A DNA stretch of 64,000 bases from an uncultured Pseudomonadales bacterium (GCA_947487765.1 CANKXO010000006.1:62001-126000), one strand, 5' to 3'. Shown: positions 8,801-16,554, counted from the first letter of the stretch. The notes: generated by a model from the letters alone, not told the origin. Numbers and translations: made by a program.

Positions 8801-11800
8801 TGCAGAAACGGATATCCACTATGAGTCTATCGCTGGCTCCAGTGCCTATAAGGGTTTAGATACCGAGTTATCCTATCGGTATTCTTCCGGCAGTAGCGAG
8901 CAGCAGCAGTATGGCGATGTTTCGCAAGGTATATGGGACTTGCCATCTGGTTCTCAGAGTATGGGAATACACCAGCCGGTCTTGCCATCTAATGGCGCTA
9001 TTTTTGTCGTGGCCCGTGTCGATAGCTCAGCACCGGCAGGCAGCAATACTCAGGCAGGTGCGGTTAATACGAGTGCAAAAAGCGCTATTGCTTACGAATA
9101 CTCAGGTGCCCGTATTCAAGCCGGCGGTCGTGGTTTTCTCGGCTTTCAGTATTTAAAAACCGTCGACCTGCAAACCCAGATAAAAACAACCACTCTATAT
9201 CGCCAGGATTATCCGTTTATTGGTTCACCTCAAAAAACGGTGACCTTTAGTCCTTCTGGCGATGTAATGCAGGAGTCAGAAAACGATTGGCGCTATAACG
9301 AAAGCCTCGGAACTGATGGGACACACTTTTATCAGCAGGTGCTCGGTCAGGTAACCGAAACGGGCTACAGTACAGCTAGTCAGTCAGGTGTTGTAACGGT
9401 CAGCACGGATCTAATCAAACAGCAAATTGTTAATAGCACAATTGATGCTCACGGTAATCCAACTCAAATAGTCACCACGCTAAATGGCTTTGGCGATAAT
9501 GCATTAACTCAAACCAATACGGTGACCAATACCTATATTGGCAACGATTTAACCTTGTCAGCATGGGGCGAACCTGCCAGTTATGCCGAGTTAGGACGTG
9601 TCACTCATACATCCAATGTCACTACCCTTCATGGTGATACAGTGACACGTAATAGTGGCTTTAGCTATTACACGAGTGGTGACTTTATTGGCTTATTGCA
9701 AACAGAAACCATTGAGCCAAATGGTGCTCAAGAGGTCACGCAATCAACGACCCATTTTTACGATGAAGTCGGTAACAAAAATCGCGCAGTAACAATCGCA
9801 TGGGACGGGCACTCAGTAGTCCAGCGCACAGCGCGTACAGAGTTCGACAGTACCGGCCGTTTTGTTGATGCCAGTTACAATCATTATGGTCAGCGTGTAG
9901 AAGCCGTATTGGAGCGGGACTATCGTAATGCGCCGATTCGCACAGAAAACCTGACAGGCATTATTACAACAGTAGAACTCGATGATCTGGGTAGAGAAAT
10001 ACGTCGATATGACGATAGTAGTGATGAGCGTGTCACCAGTGAATATTTGCGTTGTAGTCAGGTAGGTAACTGCCCTTCAGGTACAGCTTACGCTATGCGC
10101 CAGACGCTGGCGACAGGTGGTCAGAGCATTACTTATTTCGATATTCTCGGCCGTAAAATCCGCGAAGGTAGCATTAACTTTAATGGTCGATGGGTCTACA
10201 CCGATATCGAATACGATAATTTAGGTCGGACACTCCGTACGTCAGAGCCATTCTACGCGAATACTGTTCCACTATGGAATCACAGTTATTACGATATTTT
10301 TGGTCAGCCGTGGCGAGTCATTGCCGCTGATGGTACCTCTGCAACGACCAACTACAATGGCTTAGCAAGCACTTCGATCAATGCATTAGGGCACCAAAAA
10401 GTTGAAACAACTAATGTGCTAGGGCAGTTAGTTCATGTGACAGATAATCTCGATGGTCGTATTGGCTACCAATACAGTATCGATAACGAACTTACGCATC
10501 TATACAGTTATGACAGCAATAACACCTTAGTCGCAACGACCTTGCTGGAGTATGACTTTTTGGGTCGTAAGATCGCGATGACTGATCCAGATAAAGGCCG
10601 TTGGATCTACAGTTACAATGCCTTTGGGGAAATGATCGAGCAGACGGATGCTAAACAGCAGAGAGTAGCTCAGCGCTACGACAGCATGAGTCGTATGATC
10701 AGCCGTACTGACTACACCAGCAATGGTGCTGTTGAAGCGCACACCACTTGGGTTTATGACAATAACGATCGTACTGGTCGAGAAGTCGATAATGCACGGG
10801 GGCAATTACGTGAGGTCATTATGGCTTCGCAAGTGAGTACTACCTGTAACAGTAGTACCACCCGCGAGTGTATGCGTTACGAGTACGATGATATTGGCCG
10901 CCAAATGGCAACGGAAGTCACTCTAGGTATCACTTCAGGTCAGCTAGGTACTTACCGCAGCTCCGTTGATTACGATACCTATGGCCGTGCAGAGCTTAGC
11001 TACGACGCCATAGATGGTGAGGTCACCAACGGTGCTAGTGCCGTAACCAGTGGTGTGCGTACCTATTACAACGTTTATGGCTATGCCTACCAAAGCAATG
11101 ATTTGCAAACCGGCGAATTATTACAGCAAATTATTGAGCGTAATCAGCGTGGTCAGGTAGTCGAAGAATTAAAAGGCAACGGCGCGCGCACATACTCCCA
11201 ATACGATCCTGCCAATGGCCGTTTGCTACGCCACAATACGGATGTCGTTGGTTTATTTGCGGTTCAGGATATTACCTACGCATGGGATGACATTGGCAAC
11301 CTCCAATCTCGACATAATCAAAGTACCAATGCTCAAGGCGGTCAGAACAATCTGCAAGAGTCGTTCTGTTACGACGGCCTAAATCGTTTAATTAAAACGA
11401 ACCCAAATACCGCAAGCACTAGCCTCTGCGGGGGTGGCGCCAGTAGTCAGGATATTGAATACACTAGTCTGGGTAATATCATTCGTAAACAAGGTGTGGG
11501 TACCTACACGTATGCTCATACTAATAATACGTCAGCCGCTAATGATGCAGGTTTGCATGCAGTAACCAGTACCAGTGATGGTCGCACCTATCAATATGAT
11601 AACAACGGTAATATTACGGTAGAGCGATTAAATGGCACAGTATCTCGCACACTTAATTACACTAGCTTCGATAAACCTTATGAAATTGTCAAAGGTAACC
11701 ATACAACTCAGTTTGCGTATGGTGCGGGTCGCAGTCGTTACTGGCGCGAAGATACCGATGCCAATGGTGTAATAACCACCACCTTATATCTTGGTGGTGT

Positions 11801-13340
11801 TGAACGTATCACCAAGTCCAATAGTACCTCCATTGAATGGAAACGCTACTTGGGGCATAGCATTTATACCGTCACTACAGATGAATTTAATAATCAACAA
11901 TCCTTAGAGCGCTTATTTATTTATAAGGACCACCTTGGCTCAACCGATGTGATTACCAATAGTAGTGGGCAAGTGGTTCAGTCCATGAGCTTTGATCCTT
12001 GGGGGCAACGCCGTAATGCGACTGACTGGAATGCATTAAGCCAGAGTGCATTGGCAAGCTTTGACCATAGTAAAACTACTAAAGGGTATACCGGGCATGA
12101 GCATCTGAATGAAATTGGCCTGATCCATATGAATGGTCGCATCTACGATGCTTCGCTTGCGCGTTTCTTACAAGCTGACCCATTTGTGCAGGCGCCCAGT
12201 GATACGCAGATGCTCAATCGCTATAGCTATGTTAGGAATAATCCGTTGAATGCTACGGATCCTAGTGGGTATTTTCTAAAAAGTTTTGCTAAGAAGTTTG
12301 GTATAGCCGGTGGCGGACTTGCGTCTATCGGTCATTTTGGGGGTGCTTATCTAGTTAATCAGATCAACAGTCGCGCAGCACAAAACGATACAGTTGCACA
12401 ATATGCTCCAGCCATTGCGGGCGCTGCGGCATCTGCATTCTGTGGTCCCTGTGGTATTTATGTGTCTGCTATTGTTCAGGCTGATATCGCATACTATCGT
12501 ACCGGTAGCTTAACTGAAGCAACTAAAGCAGCAGCCTGGACTGCTGCAACAGGTGCTGTGTTTTACGGCGTAGGGCAAGCTTTTGGTGACGTTACACTAG
12601 CCTCTAGCTATGGTGATATTGCAGGAAAAATACTTGTGCATGGTGTGACAGGTGGGACACTTGCTCATCTTCAAGGTGGAAGCTTTGGTCATGGTTTTGC
12701 TTCTGCGGGTTTCAGTGCAGCGGTTTCGGTATCTGGTTTAGCTGGAGTAGGAGGAGAAGGAGTTTCTGTCGAGGGTGTTATCATCTCTGCTGTGGCTGGC
12801 GGTACTGCTTCTAAACTTTCAGGTGGTAAGTTTGCTAATGGTGCAGTGACGGCAACGTTTGGATATTTGTTTAATCAGGCTTCAAAGAAGAATGCACAAA
12901 AGGGGAAGCCGGGTATTGCTCCAGCGGATCCTGACCATGTTCCTCATCTTGAAAAGATGCAGCAGTTAGCTCAAGAAGCCGCTAACGAGGTTGATGCTAG
13001 TTACGATACTATCGATACTTATTGCAAGGGTAGTTGTAGATTTTTACCTTGGTTGAAACCTATGTTAAGAGGTACAGCCATTCACAGAGTTTTTGCCAAT
13101 AAAGTTAGAGCGTTAAGCGTTTCCTATGATGCAGAAATCAGTTACAAAAATGGGGTGATTGTGCCTTATAGCACGTCTGGCTCCGTAAGGGCTGATGCGA
13201 CCTATGGCGATATAAACCGACCTCAATTTGTTGTCGAACTTAAGACGGGTAGATTTAATTATATGTCGAGGGGTGAGGCTCAGGGCTACTTGGATAATCT
13301 ACCAAGAGGAGTACCTGTTTACCCCCTAAAAGTTGATTAG
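5841..13340 (+). CDS. Exported SpvB/VCBS/RHS polymorphic toxin with nuclease-like tip
   Basis: The 2499-residue product starts with a Sec signal peptide (hydrophobic core at ~9-22, cut near ALAHS). It continues with a calcium-binding FG-GAP/VCBS motif (DVNGDGFED) near residue 40, a SpvB-type domain at ~270-540 (LPVLVGTSGVQPALSINY, GLLGRGWSLGG), and repeated DxNxDGxxD motifs at ~580-970. A long array of YD/RHS repeats runs from ~1350 to 2080. The RHS core box around 2083-2143 ends in DPSG, the usual hinge to a variable toxin tip. The tip (~2144-2499) has an alanine/glycine-rich hydrophobic part, then a domain with GTAIHRVF (H2415), D2452 and ELK (E2466, K2468). That order fits a PD-(D/E)xK nuclease. 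The RHS shell would encapsulate the tip. AGGGG precedes the start. Two small genes follow at once and are candidate immunity genes. Confidence 0.9.
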   Translation: MAFLRRLSLLVSSFTFILASALAHSINIDTNRYDIYFGDVNGDGFEDVYFHGKELFVPIAGDIFIPLILPPSDGFALIRNSRTQTVNGSAGFSDYCGDITHTYHQIIRENGVSDPEFIDLDEADIAGFRAAVDGVDYVGGDFNGDNGIDFLLRNLGAGDANNTQLVSSSPGNCSHVYNQVVVEGGALAITLASTSGDTVPQILQTFTSSSFAVANINTAAISIQDADLDGRDDIIFNSAGEQTVWFAQANGQIDTTQYQSGNNFLKPPAYTGTSAGAFRVAESGAATYSMELPVLVGTSGVQPALSINYASNGGNGLLGRGWSLGGLSSISRCPKTRATDSEVSPIRWNADDRFCMDGQRLIVTRGNYGAPGSLYKTEIDSYVKVMAVGGSAGSPAYFKVLRKDGSVSFYGESTDSKLMGGSHVLSWALSRSEDSVGNQVNYIYNNSPGEQHIEFIRYAYGDSSTDYHAEIQFNYESRPDDTSGFVGGYLFSTSERLRSVDIRNQSNGAWATLRTFNFIYDRIGLSNPASLLSAVQECVSNGNCLPATRFDWQKPEAMASYEPASQLHGFDRNYDLILDRRFLDVNGDGYMDMVVLNQNDSGTIRRTDRYAIRYFISDGQQLTSANFTNGNHWFHFTDAPEPKSIYGNHVKIETLDYNGDGHHDLAVFRSLVGHWQIYLSVPNGNQWQLDSTPIDLTQLNSISYVFADMDANGLVDAVSPNAIHYLLPAANPTQQLPYEFANVSNMTFAAFGTNSTCSRVVGEGEPIEYYPATYAYHFVSTYGDIDGDGDIELVLKKSGNCRSGPAFTEELALVEKQGNQFAILSTHKDSKRRVDHEALQLTDINGDGLTDLVRTSKEQKRWFFRLSNGNGFEPEQYIGESSLYRGAQFADVNADGQQDFIWHDRNNNQLRFRLFDQTGLTATHVLRSTNGSRYESHSFADINADRRVDYIRQYWVESAETGYIQVAMASGSSQPDNTISKITNGLGAETDIHYESIAGSSAYKGLDTELSYRYSSGSSEQQQYGDVSQGIWDLPSGSQSMGIHQPVLPSNGAIFVVARVDSSAPAGSNTQAGAVNTSAKSAIAYEYSGARIQAGGRGFLGFQYLKTVDLQTQIKTTTLYRQDYPFIGSPQKTVTFSPSGDVMQESENDWRYNESLGTDGTHFYQQVLGQVTETGYSTASQSGVVTVSTDLIKQQIVNSTIDAHGNPTQIVTTLNGFGDNALTQTNTVTNTYIGNDLTLSAWGEPASYAELGRVTHTSNVTTLHGDTVTRNSGFSYYTSGDFIGLLQTETIEPNGAQEVTQSTTHFYDEVGNKNRAVTIAWDGHSVVQRTARTEFDSTGRFVDASYNHYGQRVEAVLERDYRNAPIRTENLTGIITTVELDDLGREIRRYDDSSDERVTSEYLRCSQVGNCPSGTAYAMRQTLATGGQSITYFDILGRKIREGSINFNGRWVYTDIEYDNLGRTLRTSEPFYANTVPLWNHSYYDIFGQPWRVIAADGTSATTNYNGLASTSINALGHQKVETTNVLGQLVHVTDNLDGRIGYQYSIDNELTHLYSYDSNNTLVATTLLEYDFLGRKIAMTDPDKGRWIYSYNAFGEMIEQTDAKQQRVAQRYDSMSRMISRTDYTSNGAVEAHTTWVYDNNDRTGREVDNARGQLREVIMASQVSTTCNSSTTRECMRYEYDDIGRQMATEVTLGITSGQLGTYRSSVDYDTYGRAELSYDAIDGEVTNGASAVTSGVRTYYNVYGYAYQSNDLQTGELLQQIIERNQRGQVVEELKGNGARTYSQYDPANGRLLRHNTDVVGLFAVQDITYAWDDIGNLQSRHNQSTNAQGGQNNLQESFCYDGLNRLIKTNPNTASTSLCGGGASSQDIEYTSLGNIIRKQGVGTYTYAHTNNTSAANDAGLHAVTSTSDGRTYQYDNNGNITVERLNGTVSRTLNYTSFDKPYEIVKGNHTTQFAYGAGRSRYWREDTDANGVITTTLYLGGVERITKSNSTSIEWKRYLGHSIYTVTTDEFNNQQSLERLFIYKDHLGSTDVITNSSGQVVQSMSFDPWGQRRNATDWNALSQSALASFDHSKTTKGYTGHEHLNEIGLIHMNGRIYDASLARFLQADPFVQAPSDTQMLNRYSYVRNNPLNATDPSGYFLKSFAKKFGIAGGGLASIGHFGGAYLVNQINSRAAQNDTVAQYAPAIAGAAASAFCGPCGIYVSAIVQADIAYYRTGSLTEATKAAAWTAATGAVFYGVGQAFGDVTLASSYGDIAGKILVHGVTGGTLAHLQGGSFGHGFASAGFSAAVSVSGLAGVGGEGVSVEGVIISAVAGGTASKLSGGKFANGAVTATFGYLFNQASKKNAQKGKPGIAPADPDHVPHLEKMQQLAQEAANEVDASYDTIDTYCKGSCRFLPWLKPMLRGTAIHRVFANKVRALSVSYDAEISYKNGVIVPYSTSGSVRADATYGDINRPQFVVELKTGRFNYMSRGEAQGYLDNLPRGVPVYPLKVD

Positions 13341-13355
13341 AATTTTAGGTGTTAA

Positions 13356-13940
13356 ATGCGAAAAGCTCAGCTTATTAAAAAAGTATTAAAAGAGCGGTCT
13401 GAATTTTTAAATGTAGATACATTCTTCTTTGTGAAACCCTTTGAGCATGTCTTGAGTGGGTTCTGTTGTGAAGTTACTCCGAGGGGCGCATATATTTGGA
13501 AGTTTACGTATCCTCTTTTTGATAGGTTTGATTGCTTATCATTTTTGTATAGTCAGAGGCTGGAACACCCCGAAGGCTATATTGATTTTGAAAAGGTTGA
13601 CAAAAAAGAGCTTGCGGATGAGTTTTTATCACGTATAGATAAATACGTTGAAAATGCATATCAGTATTTAACGCTTGATCAATTTTGTCTCCTTTATGAG
13701 CAGCGGCCAGATCTATTGAAGCACGAGAGAGCAGAAATGGCACTTGGTTATACTATGGTTTTGCTCGGAGAAAAGGACTTGGCTGTGAAACACCTTGAAG
13801 GGGCTGTGGCTTATCTTAGAGAACCAGCCCTTTCCGAATGTCAAAATATTTTGAAGTTTGTTGACAGCGACATGGAGAGCGCAAAGAAAGCCGTTCTAGA
13901 TTTAGAGCGTGAAATGAAGAGTAATATTGGTCTGGAGTAA
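13356..13940 (+). CDS. Candidate immunity protein for the Rhs toxin tip
   Basis: The 194-residue product starts 15 bp after the rhs stop codon behind AGGTG, so it is almost certainly co-transcribed. It is soluble with no signal peptide. The N-terminal half is aromatic (FFFVKPFEHVLSGFCCE, YIWKFTYPLFDRFD) and the C-terminal half helical (EMALGYTMVLLGEKDLAVKH, a TPR-like pair). I recognise no named immunity family. Position directly 3' of a polymorphic toxin gene is the main reason for the call, together with its small size and cytoplasmic nature, which fit a protein that binds a nuclease inside the producer cell. Confidence 0.6.
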   Translation: MRKAQLIKKVLKERSEFLNVDTFFFVKPFEHVLSGFCCEVTPRGAYIWKFTYPLFDRFDCLSFLYSQRLEHPEGYIDFEKVDKKELADEFLSRIDKYVENAYQYLTLDQFCLLYEQRPDLLKHERAEMALGYTMVLLGEKDLAVKHLEGAVAYLREPALSECQNILKFVDSDMESAKKAVLDLEREMKSNIGLE

Positions 13941-13946
13941 TTAAAA

Positions 13947-14360
13947 ATGTCTATGAGCTTATTTGTAATATTGGCTTTAGAGAGTGAGCCAATGACAAGC
14001 GATCTTAATAAGGTATCAAAAGAGCTTGGTTATAATATTGAATACTCGGAAAATATCAAACTTAAAGAACGGTCGGGCTTTTTGCCTGTCGTTTTAAATT
14101 CAGAAAAGACCGGCGTTGAAGTCTACTCCTATCCGTATTCAGACCTTCCGGATGGCCTGAATAATGTAACCGAAATCTCGTTCAGCGAGCCTGTAGTGTA
14201 CCAATTGAGTTTTGGTGGGAATCGGATGGAGGGGGCTGCGGCATTTACGACAGCAGCACTCCTTTGCGGTACATATGATTGCGTTGCTATTGAGGGGGAA
14301 GGTGGTGGAGTCTTGAATTTGGAGCAATTAAAGCAAGGCGCGGAGATGTTCCAGGAATAA
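13947..14360 (+). CDS. Second small protein after the Rhs toxin, possible immunity protein
   Basis: The 137-residue product begins 6 bp after the previous stop with GGAG nine bases before the ATG. It is cytoplasmic. It opens with a strand (MSMSLFVILAL), then NKVSKELGYNIEYSE, a repeated SGFLPVVL and YSYPYSDLPD segment, and an alanine-rich helix (EGAAAFTTAALLCGTYDCVA). The layout resembles small immunity proteins found in toxin loci whose members begin with a strand and carry a SGFLP-like motif, but I cannot name the family with certainty. A strong terminator directly after it shows that the rhs unit ends here. It could protect against the same tip, or be an orphan immunity gene left from an earlier tip. 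Confidence 0.5.
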   Translation: MSMSLFVILALESEPMTSDLNKVSKELGYNIEYSENIKLKERSGFLPVVLNSEKTGVEVYSYPYSDLPDGLNNVTEISFSEPVVYQLSFGGNRMEGAAAFTTAALLCGTYDCVAIEGEGGGVLNLEQLKQGAEMFQE

Positions 14361-14381
14361 TTGAGTGCGAACCTTAAACTT

Positions 14382-14415
14382 AAACCCTAGCTAAGCACTA
14401 GGGTTTTTATTTTTT
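14382..14415 (+). terminator. Rho-independent terminator of the rhs operon
   Basis: A 9-bp perfect stem (14382-14390 with 14398-14406), a 7-base loop and a T-rich tail (5 T, A, 6 T) follow the last immunity candidate by 21 bp. Confidence 0.9.
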
Positions 14416-14423
14416 AGGCTTGG

Positions 14424-14450
14424 AAATCAAGGGGTCAGAGAGCTTGATTT
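14424..14450 (+). repeat. REP-like hairpin, copy 1
   Basis: AAATCAAG and its complement CTTGATTT bracket GGGTCAGAGAG. This 27-bp unit recurs around the REP-associated transposase genes (copies at 16220, 16452, 16523, 17040, inverted at 17823). This copy lies between the rhs terminator and the GNAT-like gene. Confidence 0.85.
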
Positions 14451-14567
14451 TGGCAGTTTCTGATTTTAGATTTTTTGTGTAGGTTTAATGAGATATTAGT
14501 CACGTAAAGTATGATTGTGGACTGAGTATAATCATTACTCAAAGGTAATAAATTTAGGGATAATGTT

Positions 14568-15104
14568 ATGGCGCAGCTTTTAACGCGGGAAGAGTTCAAG
14601 CAGAAGTATAATCAATATCGCCAAGATGTCTATGATCTAGTTCCAGCCAGGCTTGGCATCCCAGGAGCTAAACTAACTCCGATAACTGGCCGGGCATTAA
14701 TGGCTCAAAAAAAGTGGCCCAGCAATGATAGAGTTCCGCCCAATGGTGGATGGGACTGGAATATTTGGACGCAGTATTTTAAGCAGCGGCATAAAAAATA
14801 CTTTGACGTGGCACTGTGGTATGAAAATGAGCTTTGTGGTTTGGCACTTGGTAGGCTGTCTAGAAAAAATGTAAATGTTAAACTTGAGTTGGTCGAGGGT
14901 TCAACAGATAAAGTTCATCCCTTGAAAGGCCAAGTAGCTCTAACTATGCTGACAGCTATAGAGGCTTTTGGGGCAATAGCGGGGGCAGAAGAAAGCCTTA
15001 TCATTGACCCTGTTCCAGGTGCTATCCCTGCTTATCAACGAATCGGATATTCACTGAGGCAAGCTAGTAAACATTTCCCTGTACATCTTGTTAAGCGGCT
15101 ATAA
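14568..15104 (+). CDS. GNAT-like N-acetyltransferase, intact copy
   Basis: The 178-residue product has a GNAT-like arrangement: an N-terminal helical part, a paired strand region (FDVALWYENELCGLALGRLS, then NVNVKLELVEG), a long helix (LTMLTAIEAFGAIAGAEESL) and a closing YQRIGYSL, which resembles the terminal strand-turn of GNAT enzymes. No substrate can be read. A shorter, broken relative with matching segments lies at 18786-19283, and a 23-bp scrap of the same coding sequence at 19573-19595. TATAAT at ~14526 may be its -10 box. It stands between REP copies and next to toxin genes, so it may be a self-contained defence, toxin or modification module; that is inference. Confidence 0.6.
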   Translation: MAQLLTREEFKQKYNQYRQDVYDLVPARLGIPGAKLTPITGRALMAQKKWPSNDRVPPNGGWDWNIWTQYFKQRHKKYFDVALWYENELCGLALGRLSRKNVNVKLELVEGSTDKVHPLKGQVALTMLTAIEAFGAIAGAEESLIIDPVPGAIPAYQRIGYSLRQASKHFPVHLVKRL

Positions 15105-15108
15105 AACT

Positions 15109-15255
15109 ATGGAAAAGAAAGAGAATCCAGTCAAAATTCTAAAAAGTTATATAGATAAGCAAAAGAAATATAATATAAGCAAAGGTCGCAAAGAGCCGAC
15201 AGGTAAAATAAACCGTAGCGATATTGGGTTAAAAGAAGATGAGCGACAACGATAG
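15109..15255 (+). CDS. Small basic ORF after the GNAT-like gene
   Basis: The 48-residue frame begins 4 bp after the GNAT stop codon and overlaps the next ORF by 17 bp. It is very basic and polar (KKENPVKILKSYIDKQKKYN, then SKGRKEPTGKINRSD), with no hydrophobic core. The close spacing on both sides suggests translational coupling in one transcript. Its function is not recognised. The broken GNAT module at 18.8 kb also has a small charged ORF directly behind it with a comparable glycine/lysine segment, which favours this being a real partner gene. Confidence 0.4.
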   Translation: MEKKENPVKILKSYIDKQKKYNISKGRKEPTGKINRSDIGLKEDERQR

Positions 15256-15469
15256 AGAACCTAAATCAGATGCTGAGGCAAAAGACCGGCTTGAAAAGTA
15301 TCTAGAAAAAAGAGTCAAGGAGCTTCCTGATCATTTAGATGAGCCCCTTGGTCCACTTGCAGGCAAGCCAGAGAATCTTCCTTTCAGTAATGAAGAGGAC
15401 GAAGACTTATCGCCTGAAGAAATTCGCCAAAGGTTCAAGGTTTTGAAAAATGGCAGGCACAAGGAATAA
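15239..15469 (+). CDS. Small acidic protein after the GNAT-like gene
   Basis: The 76-residue product is highly charged and probably largely disordered: lysine/glutamate-rich in residues 5-30, a proline segment HLDEPLGPLAGKPENLP, then an acidic patch EEDEDLSPEEI and a basic end FKVLKNGRHKE. It overlaps the 48-residue ORF by 17 bp. I see no known family. Its stop codon abuts a half REP element at 15470. Together with the two preceding genes it forms a compact three-gene unit ended by REP sequence on each side. Confidence 0.5.
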   Translation: MSDNDREPKSDAEAKDRLEKYLEKRVKELPDHLDEPLGPLAGKPENLPFSNEEDEDLSPEEIRQRFKVLKNGRHKE

Positions 15470-15485
15470 AAATCAAGGGGTCAGA
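15470..15485 (+). repeat. Half REP element
   Basis: Only the left arm and GGGTCAGA of the 27-bp repeat remain; a second AAATCAAG follows at 15490-15497 in the same direction instead of the inverted arm. It lies just upstream of transposase copy 1. Confidence 0.7.
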
Positions 15486-15558
15486 ATAAAAATCAAGAAA
15501 AAAATGGAAGGTTGGTTTTGATGAGTGGTTTTAAAAAATTTAATAAGGAGTGATAACA

Positions 15559-16219
15559 ATGGCAAGGATGCCACGATTGTACGTAGAGGGATGTGCGCAG
15601 CATGTCATACAGCGGGGAAATAATCGGTCAGCGTGTTTTTTCTGTGAAGTTGATTATGCTTTTTACTTACAAAAGTTAAAGGAGGCGTCTGCTAAGCATG
15701 GAGTTAAGGTTCATACTTTTGTGTTGATGACTAATCATGTGCATATATTATTAACTCCCAGTGATCAATACGGCGTTTCCCGCATGATGCAATCTCTGGG
15801 TCGCAATTATGTTAAGTATATTAATATTACGTATCAACGCACAGGGACCTTATGGGAAGGGCGCTTTAAGTCGTCTTTGGTTGCATCGGATAACTATTTT
15901 TTAGAGTGAGTCGGTACATAGAGCTGAACCCAGTTCGCGCTAATATGGTTCAGTTGCCAGGCGAATACCCCTGGTCTAGCTATCGACACAATGCGATGGG
16001 AATTGATATTGGCTTGATTACTGAGCATGATTTATATCGTAGCTTAGGTGAAGCCAAGGCTAGTCGATTAAGAATGTATCGCGCACTGTTTGAAAATGAA
16101 TTTAGTACTTCATTACTTGATGAGATTCGAGTGAGTATTAATAAAGAGTGGGTATTAGCCGAATCTCAATTTACTGAAGAAATAGAGTCCATGTTAGGTC
16201 GAAAGGTTAATAACCGAAG
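15559..16219 (+). pseudogene. REP-associated tyrosine transposase, copy 1, frameshifted and 3'-truncated
   Basis: This copy is nearly identical to the intact copy at 17127. It starts at ATG 15559 behind AAGGAG and keeps the HUH motif (NHVHILLTP) and the GTLWEGRFKSS segment. At 15896-15901 it has six T where the intact copy has seven, so frame 0 ends at a TGA at 15907-15909 and the rest continues in the -1 frame. The site reads T TTT TTA in frame 0, a legitimate -1 slippery heptamer, and slipping there would restore the intact protein sequence. The last ~50 bp of the gene are missing and replaced by a REP element at 16220. Family role: HUH-type single-strand nuclease acting on REP hairpins. 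Confidence 0.85.
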
Positions 16220-16245
16220 AATCAAGGGGTCAGAGAGCTTGATTT
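16220..16245 (+). repeat. REP-like hairpin, copy fused to transposase copy 1
   Basis: A full-length unit (AATCAAG arm, GGGTCAGAGAG, CTTGATT arm) joins directly to the truncated 3' end of transposase copy 1 and is followed by the leader sequence that precedes each transposase copy. Confidence 0.85.
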
Positions 16246-16304
16246 TTAAGTGTAAAGCTGGCTTTTGGTGGATGGCTTTAAAAAATTAATAAGGAGTAAT
16301 AAAC

Positions 16305-16426
16305 ATGGCAAGGATGCCACGATTGTATGTAGAGGGATGTGCACAGCATGTCATACAGCGGGGGAATAATCGGTCAGCGTGTTTTTTCTGTGAAGCTGAT
16401 TATGCTTTTTACTTACAAAAGTTAAA
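16305..16426 (+). pseudogene. REP-associated transposase, copy 3, 5' stub
   Basis: About 120 bp match the first 41 codons of the transposase at 17127, with the same ATG (16305) and an AAGGAG upstream. The match stops after the codons for YLQKLK, in a 24-bp tandem duplication that runs into another REP element. Only the N-terminus, before the HUH motif, remains, so it cannot be active. Confidence 0.85.
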
Positions 16427-16456
16427 AAAATCTTACTTACAAAAGTTAAAAAAATC
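16409..16456 (+). repeat. 24-bp tandem duplication at the stub's break point
   Basis: Two exact 24-bp units (16409-16432 and 16433-16456) that begin TTACTTACAAAAG and end AAAATC. The 3' end of the second unit merges into the REP element at 16452. Confidence 0.9.
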
Positions 16457-16478
16457 AAGGGGTCAGAGAGCTTGATTT
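16452..16478 (+). repeat. REP-like hairpin, copy after the transposase stub
   Basis: Complete 27-bp unit with both 8-bp arms, overlapping the end of the tandem duplication. Confidence 0.85.
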
Positions 16479-16522
16479 CAGGTATGGAAATTTATCAATC
16501 TGGTTTTCGTGTAATCTCGTGT

Positions 16523-16547
16523 AATCAAGGGGTCAGAGAGCTTGATT
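16523..16547 (+). repeat. REP-like hairpin, copy before the membrane protein gene
   Basis: Near-complete unit (AATCAAG and CTTGATT arms). It is preceded by a 10-bp exact tandem duplication TCGTGTAATC at 16507-16516 and 16517-16526, which runs into its left arm. It ends 7 bases before the start codon of the next gene. Confidence 0.85.
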
Positions 16548-16554
16548 TTTAAAA

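Noticed and set aside
10527-10805. Minus-strand ORF inside the rhs gene
   Set aside because: It is antisense to the RHS repeat region, with no ribosome binding site and no recognisable product.
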